From JAWVZS01 sp964507825 (GTDB taxonomy: Archaea > Thermoproteota > Nitrososphaeria > Nitrososphaerales > Nitrosopumilaceae): a DNA stretch of 64,000 bases. Of the stretch, positions 33,052 to 41,932 are shown piece by piece. The position numbers were made by a program, and so were the translations under genes. How positions within the stretch are numbered: the stretch's first letter is position 1; each line of letters begins with the position of its first letter. The stretch spans positions 18,869 through 82,868 of the forward strand of contig CAZDQM010000071.1 in the NCBI GenBank assembly GCA_964507825.1, read 5' to 3'. A model generated the notes under the pieces. That model saw nothing but the letters and a program-made list of their open reading frames with translations. It searched no databases and had not been told where the DNA came from.

Positions 33052-34635
33052 CTAGCCCACAATCAGCGTAAAGAATTCAGATACGGTGATATCGGACGCC
33101 TGAGCGCCAACTAGGACCTTGTATATTCCGGGAGGCAGATCCGGGGATACCGAAATGTCATACGATACATGATCCGTCGAACCTGCCACGGATCGAATGG
33201 ACTCGACGTCAGGAGACAGTCGGATCATTTCACCGGCCGCGCTTGCAGATACCGGAAGTATGTCAGAGTCGGATCTTGATGTTATCTCCATGATAACGGA
33301 GGAATCTTCGGTATAAAATACCTGAGAGGCATCAACGGAGACGTCAACGGATAGATCTGTCGACGTGTCAACAACCCCTATGTTGTTGGTCGCCCATTGC
33401 GTGAACCAGATCTTCGTACCTGTTATCGTAAAGTCAAAGGCCTGCGCAATGCCGCACTCTACCATGACTCCGCAATCGGACCAGAGCGGGTTCATCGACG
33501 GGATGTTGTATTCTACCAGCCTTTCCGTGCGTGGATCAAACAGCGCTATCCTGTTGGCAGTCTGTTCGTTGAAGATAATCTGTCCCTGCTCGTTTAATTC
33601 CATCCAGTATGGCCGCGACAGGGGCTCGTCCTTGATCAGCCCGGTTTGATTTCCAAAGGATGCGGCAGGTACAGGCGATGAAACATACGCGGTGAATGCT
33701 TCAGTATTCGGATCAAACCGGTAAAAGTTTGAGGTTGCAGTATCTGCCAGCCACACGTTGTCAGAACCATCCACCGTGATGCCGTTAGTTGCAGCTGCCT
33801 GCGCGGGCAGCCTGAATATTACGGCATGTTCTGCCATGTTAGGAACCATGTCAGACTCATCGGATATCGCGGTCTGGTATCCGACAAGATCAAGTCGTAC
33901 TAGGACTCCGTCAAGGTTTGGAATCCAGTTGGTATACCAAAGATTGGAGGCAGAGTCCTGTGCAAACCCGGCCGTGACGGACTGGTCTACGGGCGACGGG
34001 ATGTTGACGTGATCGCCTTGTGAGAACGCGCTGGCATCCATGACGGTCAGCTTGTTTCCCGTAAAGTCGTTAATTATAATCTGTGATCCGTCAAGCATCA
34101 GGCGTTGCGGCAACGAGTTGCCTTCCGACGGGAAGTTAAATCGCTGGTATTCCTGGCTGTCTATAGAAAAGCGCCAGATCGAATCATGCGCCTCATCCGA
34201 ATACCAGATAGAGTTGTCCGGCGAGTAATCCATTCCCCAGAACATGGAGCGCGCGCCCGGCGGCCAGCTGGGATTGGCATACTCGGAAAACGTCTCGGTA
34301 ACCGGATCAAACCGGGCAACGCCGCCGGTATTAGTCTGCATGAACCAGATATTGCCGGCAGAATCACTGGTGATTGCCAGCGGCTGCGTGCACGGTGTAG
34401 GTATTGAAAACTCGTCAATATACTGATTGGACTTGGAGGTTCCTAGGCCGCAGAACTGGGCCCGCTGCTCGTCTGGAAAGTTATCTGCAGGCGTCCCGGT
34501 CATCGTTATGTTCATGCCGGCATCATCCGGGATTATTCCAGGAATTGCAATCGTGACCCCCGATGTGACCATTATTCCACCAAGGAAGGCAAATGCTAGT
34601 ATTCCTTTGGTGCGTTTTTTCACAAAATCTGTCAC
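33052..34635 (-). CDS. Secreted beta-propeller protein (Vgb/NHL-like) with C-terminal strand domain
   Basis: 527 residues. A signal peptide lies at about residues 10-32 (KGILAFAFLGGIMVTSGVTI). The body has repeated blades of the virginiamycin-B-lyase/NHL type (NIWFMQTNTGGVARFDPVTE, NLWYTNWIPN, NVWLADTATSNFYRFDP), followed by a ~90-residue beta domain (VDVSVDASQVFYTEDSSVIM). Lyase activity is not implied; in archaea such proteins are usually of unknown, surface-located function. It is odd to find it inside a tRNA-modification/translation operon (pth2 upstream, truD downstream). Confidence 0.85.
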   Translation of the reverse strand: MTDFVKKRTKGILAFAFLGGIMVTSGVTIAIPGIIPDDAGMNITMTGTPADNFPDEQRAQFCGLGTSKSNQYIDEFSIPTPCTQPLAITSDSAGNIWFMQTNTGGVARFDPVTETFSEYANPSWPPGARSMFWGMDYSPDNSIWYSDEAHDSIWRFSIDSQEYQRFNFPSEGNSLPQRLMLDGSQIIINDFTGNKLTVMDASAFSQGDHVNIPSPVDQSVTAGFAQDSASNLWYTNWIPNLDGVLVRLDLVGYQTAISDESDMVPNMAEHAVIFRLPAQAAATNGITVDGSDNVWLADTATSNFYRFDPNTEAFTAYVSSPVPAASFGNQTGLIKDEPLSRPYWMELNEQGQIIFNEQTANRIALFDPRTERLVEYNIPSMNPLWSDCGVMVECGIAQAFDFTITGTKIWFTQWATNNIGVVDTSTDLSVDVSVDASQVFYTEDSSVIMEITSRSDSDILPVSASAAGEMIRLSPDVESIRSVAGSTDHVSYDISVSPDLPPGIYKVLVGAQASDITVSEFFTLIVG

Positions 34636-34660
34636 AGTATGTCGTTAATATTTCTTAGAG

Positions 34661-35014
34661 TCAGAGCAACTTTAGATTGCCGGTGACTTGGTCAACTAGG
34701 TTTTCCGGTGCAGGACCTATCGAGATACAGGTGATGGTCCCGGGTGCAATCTGGGTGTGCCCTGCATCGGTAACCTCAGACCATGGCAGGTTCAGATCAA
34801 CGGCTCCGGCCCTGATCCTTTGCAGCTCCCCAAGCCCGGACACGCGGACTATGATCTTTTCTTGCCCCGTCCACCATTCCCTGAACCAGTCAGGATGGGA
34901 CTTTCTCACGTGTTCGGCCCCGAGGACGCATGCATGACCTACCTGTGCGGCAATCTTGCCGCGTCCCATGCCAAGGTCGGTTCGAACCACGACCACCTGC
35001 TTTATGCATTCCAC
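34661..35014 (-). CDS. pth2: Peptidyl-tRNA hydrolase, Pth2 family
   Basis: 117 residues, the archaeal/eukaryotic type. It releases peptides from stalled peptidyl-tRNA. Conserved VVVVRTDLGMGRGKIAAQVGHA at the N-terminus, the central GQEKIIVRV strand, and TDAGHTQIAPGTITCISIGPAP near the end are diagnostic. First gene of the pth2/propeller/truD operon; divergent from the geranylgeranyl reductase gene. Confidence 0.95.
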   Translation of the reverse strand: MECIKQVVVVRTDLGMGRGKIAAQVGHACVLGAEHVRKSHPDWFREWWTGQEKIIVRVSGLGELQRIRAGAVDLNLPWSEVTDAGHTQIAPGTITCISIGPAPENLVDQVTGNLKLL

Positions 35015-35098
35015 GCACCTACAATCATATCGTTGAACAAAAACCTTGGCAATGATACCAGTTCACATATTAAAATAATCGTGACCGGATAAGAGATC

Positions 35099-36247
35099 AT
35101 GTACGATGTAGTCGTTGCAGGCGGGAGCATTGCAGGACTATTATGTGCAAGGGAGGTGGCGCGTAGCGGCTTTTCAGTCCTGGTTCTAGAAGAGGATGAT
35201 GAGATTGGAACGCCGGAGCATTGCAGTGGCCTAGTCAGCAGTAAAGGTCTCTCCGAGCTAGGCATAATCCCGTCACAAAAAACATTCGAGTGTACAATAA
35301 AGTCAGCAGAGATTACATCACCGGGCGGAAGATGCATTACGCTAGACGCCCAAAGGCAGAAGATAGTCGAGGTGAGCAGGCGGGAGCTTGACAAGCAGGC
35401 GGCATACCAGGCCCAAAAAAACGGCGCGGTGCTAAGGGTAAGGTCAGCAGTCCAGGAATTCAAAAGTGGTATGATCAGGACCAAGGATGGCACCATGGAA
35501 TGCGCCATCGCGGTCGATGCCAGGGGTATCTCGCCGCTGATCCAAAGGGACGGCGGCGGAGCGCTGTCATCGGCACAGTACGAGGTTTATGCAGACTGGA
35601 TTACGCCAGATACAGTGCAGCTGTTTTTTGACCAAGACAAGTATCCCGGGTTCTTTGCATGGATTATCCCGTCAGGTAATGCAAGGGGGAAGGTCGGCGT
35701 CGCAGGAAGGGGGATAAACGCTGCAAGGGCCATAGAAGAGCTCCTAGAACAGAGGGGCGCCTTTTCAACCATCAGGAAGGTATTTGCGCCCATCTGGATA
35801 AAGGGACCGGTTAAAAAATTTGCCAATGATAGAATAGTTGCCGTCGGCGACGCCGCCGGGCAGACCAAGCCAACTACTGCAGGAGGGATTTATACGGCCG
35901 GACTCGGCGGAATCCTAGCAGGCAGGGCCATATCAAAATACCTCAAGGAGGGCGACATGCAGGAATTGGGCGCGTACCAGAAACAGTGGACCAGGCGGTT
36001 TGGTGCCGAATTTGAAAGGCAGCTGCTTGCAAGACGGATACTTGAATCCCTAGACAACGACTCACTGGACAGGATGTTTGACATGGTAACACCAGAGATA
36101 GCGGCCGAAATCTCCGCGCATGATGACTTTGACTTTCATGCCGGTCCGATTGTAAGGCTGCTTGGCATCAGGGGTTCACTTAGAACTACCGGGGCGCTTG
36201 CCGGGGCCGGAATCAAAAAACTCTGGTCGAATGCAGGCAAGGTATAA
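35099..36247 (+). CDS. Geranylgeranyl reductase family FAD protein
   Basis: 382 residues. FAD-binding GGSIAG at 8-13 in YDVVVAGGSIAGLLCAREVA, HCSGLVS, and the second FAD motif VAVGDAAGQTKPTTAGGIYTA match digeranylgeranylglycerophospholipid reductases. These saturate isoprenoid chains of archaeal membrane lipids. A related role in saturating menaquinone side chains cannot be excluded. AAGAGATC precedes the ATG. Confidence 0.88.
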   Translation: MYDVVVAGGSIAGLLCAREVARSGFSVLVLEEDDEIGTPEHCSGLVSSKGLSELGIIPSQKTFECTIKSAEITSPGGRCITLDAQRQKIVEVSRRELDKQAAYQAQKNGAVLRVRSAVQEFKSGMIRTKDGTMECAIAVDARGISPLIQRDGGGALSSAQYEVYADWITPDTVQLFFDQDKYPGFFAWIIPSGNARGKVGVAGRGINAARAIEELLEQRGAFSTIRKVFAPIWIKGPVKKFANDRIVAVGDAAGQTKPTTAGGIYTAGLGGILAGRAISKYLKEGDMQELGAYQKQWTRRFGAEFERQLLARRILESLDNDSLDRMFDMVTPEIAAEISAHDDFDFHAGPIVRLLGIRGSLRTTGALAGAGIKKLWSNAGKV

Positions 36248-36272
36248 ATGCGGTACTAGGCCGAGTCCGGAC

Positions 36273-36452
36273 ATGTCATCTACAATCTCGCTACCGCTTT
36301 GCAGCTGTTGCCACAGGCACATAATGCCCAACGACAAGTGTGTAAAGTTTCAGTGCCCCGAGTGCGGCTCTGGCCTCATCTGGAGGTGCGAGAGCTGCAG
36401 AGTGTCGGCAAAGGCGTTTGCATGCGAGGCATGCGGATTCCAGGGACCCTAG
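36273..36452 (+). CDS. Zn-ribbon RNA-binding protein of translation (COG2888 type)
   Basis: 59 residues with four CxxC pairs: CSCC, CPEC, CESC and CEAC. It matches the small archaeal Zn-ribbon protein regularly encoded next to elongation factor 1B, as here (4-base gap). A role in translation is family inference. ATG at 36273; the frame upstream overlaps the reductase and is not used. Confidence 0.85.
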   Translation: MSSTISLPLCSCCHRHIMPNDKCVKFQCPECGSGLIWRCESCRVSAKAFACEACGFQGP

Positions 36453-36456
36453 CAAG

Positions 36457-36738
36457 ATGGCCAAGCTGCTCCTTGTCTGCAAAATACTGCCGGATGGAAT
36501 CGAGGTCGACATCGACGGATTGCCAAGCAAAATCATCCAAAAACTTCCCGACGACATCAGTGCAAGAAACCATGAAAAGGAGCCGCTGGCGTTCGGACTC
36601 TTTTTCCTCAAAATGGAATTCGTCATGGAGGATGCCGGCGGATTACTTGACAAGTTAGAAGAGGCCGTCAGGTCTGTGGAGGGAGTCAGTGAATTTGAGG
36701 TTTTACAGCAGAGCAGAATGTCAGTCGACGTTAAATAG
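36457..36738 (+). CDS. ef1b: Translation elongation factor aEF1B (EF-1 beta)
   Basis: 93 residues. Guanine nucleotide exchange factor for aEF1A. Compact alpha-beta sandwich: LLLVCKILPDGIEVD, PLAFGLFFLKMEFVMEDAGG and VEGVSEFEVLQQSRMS, all typical. ATG at 36457. It sits between the Zn-ribbon partner and cdc48 in a tight cluster. Confidence 0.93.
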   Translation: MAKLLLVCKILPDGIEVDIDGLPSKIIQKLPDDISARNHEKEPLAFGLFFLKMEFVMEDAGGLLDKLEEAVRSVEGVSEFEVLQQSRMSVDVK

Positions 36739-36746
36739 GTGGTCCC

Positions 36747-38912
36747 TTGTCACATAATGGCGAACCCATCCAGATGCGCGTAGGAGAGGCCAAGCAGCGA
36801 GATATTGGCAAAAAGCGTGCCCGCATGGGCCCGGACGCGATGGATCATCTCAAGGTGGCGGCCGGAGACATTGTCGGGATTCAGGGCGGCCGAACAAGCA
36901 GCGCCGTGGTATGGCCCGCGGACGAGGATGAAAGACACCAGGACGTAATTAGAATAGACGGCCAGACCAGGAAGAATATTGGCGCCGCACTAAACGACAT
37001 TGTAAGCATTCAAAAGATAACAGCCAAGGCCGCCAAGTCCATTACGCTGATGCCCGTAAACGACTCTGTCGTGGTGGACAAGGAGTTTACCGACTTTGTA
37101 AAGAACCGACTAAAAGGCATGCCTCTTGCAGACGGTGATGAGATCTCCGTGATGATCCTAGGCAATTCCATGGACTTTAAGATAAACAAGACAAATCCCA
37201 AGTCGGTCGTAAGGATAGAGAGAAACACGAATCTTACAATCTCGTCTGAATCAATAGACAGAAAGCCCAGGGTCACATATGAGGAGGTCGGCGGCCTTCG
37301 GACAGAGATCAAGGCAATGAGGGAGATAGTGGAGCTTCCACTGCGCCACCCGGAACTGTTCAACAGGCTAGGCGTAGAGCCGCACAGCGGCATACTGCTT
37401 TACGGTCCGCCCGGATGCGGTAAAACGCTCATCGCAAAGGTCCTAGCAAGCGAGTCAGAGGCCAGCATGTACTCAATAAACGGCCCCGAGATCATGAACA
37501 AGTATTACGGCGAGACCGAGGCAAGGCTCAGAAACATCTTCAAGGAGGCCAAGGACAACTCCCCAAGCATCATATTCATTGACGAGATCGACGCCATAGC
37601 GCCCAAGAGGGAGGAGGTGTACGGCGACGTTGAAAAACGGGTGGTCGCGCAGATGCTAGCCCTTATGGACGGGTTAAACGACAGGGGCAACGTCATCGTC
37701 CTAGGCGCCACGAACCGGCAGGCCAGTGTGGATCCCGCCCTAAGGCGCCCGGGAAGATTCGACAGGGAGTTTGAAATCTCCGTCCCTAACGAGGATGGGA
37801 GGTACGAGATTCTCCTGATACATACAATAGGCATGCCGATTGCCAGCGGAATAGACCTCAAGGATCTGGCATCAGAATTGCACGGATATACCGGCGCGGA
37901 CATAAAGTCGTTGTGCAGGGAGGCCGCAATAAAGGCAATCAGGAGGTACCTGCCAGAGATCGACCTAGAAACCGAGCAGATTCCCTCAGGAGTGCTACAA
38001 TCCATGGAGATAAAGCTGCTTGACTTTTACGAGGCAATGCACGAGGTAGTCCCTACCGCAATGAGAGAGTTTTATGTCGAAAGGCCAAAGGTCTGGTGGG
38101 ACGATGTCGGTGGCCTAGCCGACGTCAAAAAGGCGCTCAACGACAACCTTCTGCTTGGAATGAAAGAGCCAGACAAGTTTGGCAAGATGGGGATAAAGCC
38201 TCCAAGGGGCGCCCTAGTTTACGGGCCTCCCGGATGCGGCAAGACGCTGCTTGCTAGGGCACTGGCCACAGAAAGCGGGGCAAACATGATCCTAGTTCGC
38301 GGTACGGAGATCCTCTCAAAGTGGGCCGGCGAGTCCGAAAAGGCCGTGCGCGAAATATTCAGAAAGGCAAAGGCATCATCACCGTGCGCGGTCATTCTTG
38401 ACGAGTTGGACTCGTTTGCAAGATACAAGACAAGCGAGGGAGGCATAGGCGAGAACATCCTAAGCCAGCTGCTAACAGAGATGGAGGAGAGCGCCCCGTC
38501 ACGAGTAATTGTCATCGGAATTACCAGTAGGCCGGACCTGCTAGACAACTCTTTGTTAAGGGCAGGAAGGCTGGATCTTGCCCTGTATGTAACGCCGCCA
38601 GACGAGAAGGGCAGGCTGGAAATCATCAGGATACTCACTAGAAAGATGCCCCTAGCAGGCAACGTCAAGCTGCAAGAGATTGCAGTAGCCACGCAGAACT
38701 ATACCGGAGCAGACCTAGCATCCTTGTGCAGGGAGGCAGCTGTCCACGCAATGCAAAACAGTTCTGAAAAGATAACCGATGCGGACTTTGCCGCAGGGCT
38801 CAAGAATATCAGGCCCTCGGTGACAAAGGAGGTGGATCAGTGGTACAACACCATAAGGGAAAGTATATCTAACGTGATTCCAAAGACAATTGACAAGACG
38901 TTTTACGGTTAA
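36747..38912 (+). CDS. cdc48: Cdc48/VCP-type AAA+ ATPase
   Basis: 721 residues: N-domain (double-psi barrel, residues ~10-180), D1 with Walker A GPPGCGKT at 220-227 and DEIDA, D2 with Walker A at 493-500 and DELDSFARY. It unfolds proteins for degradation or complex remodelling. The C-terminus ends KTFYG, fitting the hydrophobic-Tyr-any (HbYX) motif used to dock on the 20S proteasome. The start is a TTG eight bases after ef1b; the ATG at 36774 is an alternative. Co-transcribed with ef1b and the small gene behind it. Confidence 0.94.
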   Translation: MSHNGEPIQMRVGEAKQRDIGKKRARMGPDAMDHLKVAAGDIVGIQGGRTSSAVVWPADEDERHQDVIRIDGQTRKNIGAALNDIVSIQKITAKAAKSITLMPVNDSVVVDKEFTDFVKNRLKGMPLADGDEISVMILGNSMDFKINKTNPKSVVRIERNTNLTISSESIDRKPRVTYEEVGGLRTEIKAMREIVELPLRHPELFNRLGVEPHSGILLYGPPGCGKTLIAKVLASESEASMYSINGPEIMNKYYGETEARLRNIFKEAKDNSPSIIFIDEIDAIAPKREEVYGDVEKRVVAQMLALMDGLNDRGNVIVLGATNRQASVDPALRRPGRFDREFEISVPNEDGRYEILLIHTIGMPIASGIDLKDLASELHGYTGADIKSLCREAAIKAIRRYLPEIDLETEQIPSGVLQSMEIKLLDFYEAMHEVVPTAMREFYVERPKVWWDDVGGLADVKKALNDNLLLGMKEPDKFGKMGIKPPRGALVYGPPGCGKTLLARALATESGANMILVRGTEILSKWAGESEKAVREIFRKAKASSPCAVILDELDSFARYKTSEGGIGENILSQLLTEMEESAPSRVIVIGITSRPDLLDNSLLRAGRLDLALYVTPPDEKGRLEIIRILTRKMPLAGNVKLQEIAVATQNYTGADLASLCREAAVHAMQNSSEKITDADFAAGLKNIRPSVTKEVDQWYNTIRESISNVIPKTIDKTFYG

Positions 38913-38913
38913 G

Positions 38914-39210
38914 ATGACAATGCCAACTAGAAATCAAGTATTTGACAAGATCCAGACTGCGGGATCACTTACGGACTCTGAACTATCAAAGGCGCTCGTA
39001 AAGAGCGAGATGGAGATCAGCAAGGACGGATTCAACAAGATTCTGCTGGACCTAGAAATCCTAGGCCTGATCAACGTGACGTGGATCACAAAGGACATGC
39101 GCAGGATAGAGGTTACAGGGGGCACGCAGGACGAGGATCCTGTGGAAAAGCAGAATCGTGAAATGTCCGAAAGGGATTACGAGTCAAGCTTTCCAAGCTC
39201 GGATGCCTAG
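38914..39210 (+). CDS. Hypothetical winged-helix-like protein, 98 aa
   Basis: The ATG at 38914 follows the cdc48 stop by one base; a second ATG is at 38920. The order of helices and strands (VFDKIQTAGSLTDSELSKAL, FNKILLDLEILGLINVTWI, RRIEVTGG) resembles a winged helix-turn-helix. Acidic tail. Same operon as cdc48, 4-base overlap with convergent ctaB. Possibly a regulator or adaptor; unproven. Confidence 0.65.
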   Translation: MTMPTRNQVFDKIQTAGSLTDSELSKALVKSEMEISKDGFNKILLDLEILGLINVTWITKDMRRIEVTGGTQDEDPVEKQNREMSERDYESSFPSSDA

Positions 39211-40112
39211 ATCCGGATGTAAAAGGCCGCATCAAGGGCCACTGCCAGAAATATTATCGTCAGGTACGGAGCCGTTACCTTGTACGCCTTCCATGCAAAG
39301 TCCGATGTAGGCGTCTTGGTCAGTTTGTAATGATAAGCAAGCATGAGTCCCCCGGAAACTGCCGCCATGACCATATAGACAAGCCCCATCCCAAACGCGT
39401 ACAGCATCAAAGAGAACGGAAGTAGGATTATCGTGTTTGCCAGGATGTATCTCGAAGTCTTTTGCATTCCAATTACTACCGGAAGCATCGGGACGTTTGC
39501 CTGTGCGTACTCGTCTTTGATCTTCATGGCAAGGCACCAAAAGTGGGACGGTGTCCAGACGAATACTAGGAATCCAACAAGAAAGCCAAGTATGTCCAAT
39601 GTTCCAGTGGCGGCCGCCCATCCTGCCCACGATGCCGCGCTTCCTGCAATCCCCCCAATTACAATGTTCGACGTGTTTAGCCGCTTGAGCCAGACAGTGT
39701 AAACCACCACATATGAAAAGATCCCCAGAGCTATAAAGGACGCAGATATCGCGTTAATGAAAAAGTACCCGTATGCCACGGACAGCACACTGACGGCAAG
39801 CCCATAGATTAGGACGGATGAGGCAGACATCCTCCCCGATGGTATCGGCCTCCGACTAGTCCGTTTCATCTTGGGATCAATGTCCCTGTCATAATAATGG
39901 TTCAGCGCGCTCGAGCCAGCAGATGCCAGTGCGCCCGCAATTATGATGTGTATGTATGCCCAATAGTCGAGCTCTGGCGCGCCCTGAACCAGCTTGCTTG
40001 CACCATACATCGAGGCCACCGCCGTGATTACTAGCAGTACGACGATCCTAGGCTTTGATATCTCCAAGACTTCCTTTGCGCCCAATCCTCTTCTTGCCAT
40101 CCTGCAAGGCAT
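39207..40112 (-). CDS. ctaB: Protoheme IX farnesyltransferase (heme O synthase)
   Basis: 301 residues, UbiA-type prenyltransferase with about nine membrane helices. First Asp-rich motif NHYYDRDIDPKMKRTSRRPI and the second motif region FWCLAMKIKDEYAQANVPML are present. It attaches a farnesyl group to heme b, giving heme O for a heme-copper terminal oxidase. Divergent from a membrane double-cupredoxin gene, which points to a respiratory role for the neighbourhood. Confidence 0.93.
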   Translation of the reverse strand: MPCRMARRGLGAKEVLEISKPRIVVLLVITAVASMYGASKLVQGAPELDYWAYIHIIIAGALASAGSSALNHYYDRDIDPKMKRTSRRPIPSGRMSASSVLIYGLAVSVLSVAYGYFFINAISASFIALGIFSYVVVYTVWLKRLNTSNIVIGGIAGSAASWAGWAAATGTLDILGFLVGFLVFVWTPSHFWCLAMKIKDEYAQANVPMLPVVIGMQKTSRYILANTIILLPFSLMLYAFGMGLVYMVMAAVSGGLMLAYHYKLTKTPTSDFAWKAYKVTAPYLTIIFLAVALDAAFYIRI

Positions 40113-40182
40113 TTAATTTATTCGAATCAAATGTTTAAAAAATAAAAAGAATTAATTACATCACGCCAAGAATCAAGCGTAA

Positions 40183-41274
40183 ATGAGTAATTGGGATCTG
40201 ATGATGCCCGGAATGGGCCTTACCTCGATAGGGCTTGCAGGTGTGGTTTTGGCGTATGCAGAGATTGCCCATACCTTCATAGACGGCCTCCATGCACTAG
40301 CAGGGCTTACGCTGTTTGTCGGCCTGATTATTCTAGCAGTGGGAATCCTAGACGGCGGAATCTCCACCAGTAACAGGGCCAAGGCGACGGTCCTGATCAT
40401 TATATCAATAGCGCTCGGATTTGCAACGTATGCGTTCACGTTTAATACGATCAGCACCTCTGCAACGTTTGCAGGCATCCTAATGGCGATTGCGGCCCCT
40501 GCCACAATCATTGCATACATATCAATGAAACATGTCAAGGTAGTCAAGCCAGTATCCATAATCTTCATCCTCGGCTCGGTTGCAGGAATAATTGCATATG
40601 TTGGATTCGGACTCGTCGGTCCATCCCCGTACCTGTTACCAGAAGAAGTTGAAATAGTAGAGCAGGTCGAAGAGATCCCGGCAGGACCCGAATACACCAT
40701 CAGGATGTTAGAAGGCTCAGACAAGCAAGGGGCGCCAGACTATGATCCAGACGAGGCGGTGGTGCCGCACGGGCACGTCATAATCTGGGTCAACGAGGAT
40801 ATCGTGGCGCATACGGCTACAAGCGAGGAGGACTTTGGAGATACGTTTGACACGGGACTCGTCAGCGGCGGCGGCGAGTTCAGGCTAGACACGTCGTCGA
40901 TTCCTCCCGGCAAATACCCGTACTTTTGCATAGTCCATCCATGGATGACTTCGATCCTAACCATCGGGGGGGAGGAATCCGCATCCATAAACGTGTCAAT
41001 TCCCGACGGTGCCGGTGTCATAGGAGCCGAAAAAGTCTATTATGATCCGGAGACGATCGAGATAGACGCGGGTGATACCATATCATGGACCAATGATGAT
41101 ATAGTGGCCCATACGGTGACATCGGGCAGCACCGAGGCAGGCATTACCGACTTGTTTGACTCTGGACTGATGGCCATCGGTGCAGCCTATGAGCATACAT
41201 TTTCAGAGGCCGGCGAGTACGAGTACTTTTGCATACTGCATCCATGGATGGAAGGTATGGTAATAGTGAACTAG
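40183..41274 (+). CDS. Membrane protein with two C-terminal cupredoxin domains
   Basis: 363 residues: five or so N-terminal hydrophobic helices (to residue ~145), then two plastocyanin-like domains. Copper ligands are visible in both: H210, C249, H252, M255 and H310, C350, H353, M356 (CIVHPWM and CILHPWM). Two type 1 copper centres facing the outside would suit electron transfer to an oxidase in a copper-based respiratory chain. The membrane part is not recognised as a named family. Upstream region shared with ctaB. Confidence 0.88.
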   Translation: MSNWDLMMPGMGLTSIGLAGVVLAYAEIAHTFIDGLHALAGLTLFVGLIILAVGILDGGISTSNRAKATVLIIISIALGFATYAFTFNTISTSATFAGILMAIAAPATIIAYISMKHVKVVKPVSIIFILGSVAGIIAYVGFGLVGPSPYLLPEEVEIVEQVEEIPAGPEYTIRMLEGSDKQGAPDYDPDEAVVPHGHVIIWVNEDIVAHTATSEEDFGDTFDTGLVSGGGEFRLDTSSIPPGKYPYFCIVHPWMTSILTIGGEESASINVSIPDGAGVIGAEKVYYDPETIEIDAGDTISWTNDDIVAHTVTSGSTEAGITDLFDSGLMAIGAAYEHTFSEAGEYEYFCILHPWMEGMVIVN

Positions 41275-41276
41275 GC

Positions 41277-41702
41277 TTGATAAGAACAATAAAAATTTCC
41301 AAATCCCAAAAGCAGGTCTTGCAAAACCACGTCCAAAAATGGAGCCCAAGCGAGGCATGTGCCATACTGTACGGCAGAAATATAGGCGACACCGTGGTAA
41401 CGACAGATGTATTTCTTACGGACAATGCCGATGACTCACCAGTCAGTTTTGCCGTACCCGACGAACAGCTGATCAAGGCATACGATAGAGAGGACGGCGA
41501 TGTCAGAATCATAGCCATGTTTCATTCGCATCCGGCATCCGAGGCGCGTCCCTCATCCAAGGACGTGCGATTCATGGGGATAAACCCTCAGGTCTGGGTG
41601 ATTTATTCTGGGATCAGCTCCGAGTTCAGGGCCTATATATTGAAAGGTATCACAGACCCGCCCTCGCAGCGCGATATAATGGAGATAGTCATCTCAAGCT
41701 GA
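41277..41702 (+). CDS. JAMM/MPN+ metalloprotease
   Basis: 141 residues from a TTG at 41277, two bases after the cupredoxin stop. JAMM residues: E26 in SPSEACAILYG, H83-x-H85, S93, D96 in FHSHPASEARPSSKD. Such archaeal proteins remove ubiquitin-like modifiers (SAMPs) or act on ThiS/MoaD-type carriers; the substrate here is unknown. A longer start at 41229 would overlap the previous gene and is less likely. Confidence 0.87.
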   Translation: MIRTIKISKSQKQVLQNHVQKWSPSEACAILYGRNIGDTVVTTDVFLTDNADDSPVSFAVPDEQLIKAYDREDGDVRIIAMFHSHPASEARPSSKDVRFMGINPQVWVIYSGISSEFRAYILKGITDPPSQRDIMEIVISS

Positions 41703-41797
41703 ACACGAGCATGTGCCACGCCACGTATACACACGAGTTAGGCATGGAACCAGACACAGAAATGACTCTTGTCAATACAAGATTTGTTGGGAATCCC

Positions 41798-41889
41798 GTA
41801 CGTGTACACACTTGGGTTGATTCGGGATTCATACCTGAATGTGTTGAGTCAGGTATAATGCACTAGTAGACCTGACCCTGTACCCGTAC
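41798..41889 (+). repeat. GTAC-ended palindromic element, copy A (reference copy)
   Basis: 92 bp with near-perfect inverted ends GTACGTGTACA/TGTACCCGTAC (10 of 11). It contains ACACTTGGGTTGATTCGGG and TGTGTTGAGTCAGGTATAAT. GTCAGGT and ACCTGAC form an internal 7-bp stem. Non-coding, in the gap after the JAMM gene. Confidence 0.8.
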
Positions 41890-41932
41890 GTCATCTTCTT
41901 GAATTAAATATCCCCTCGATTCTAGCTGATCC

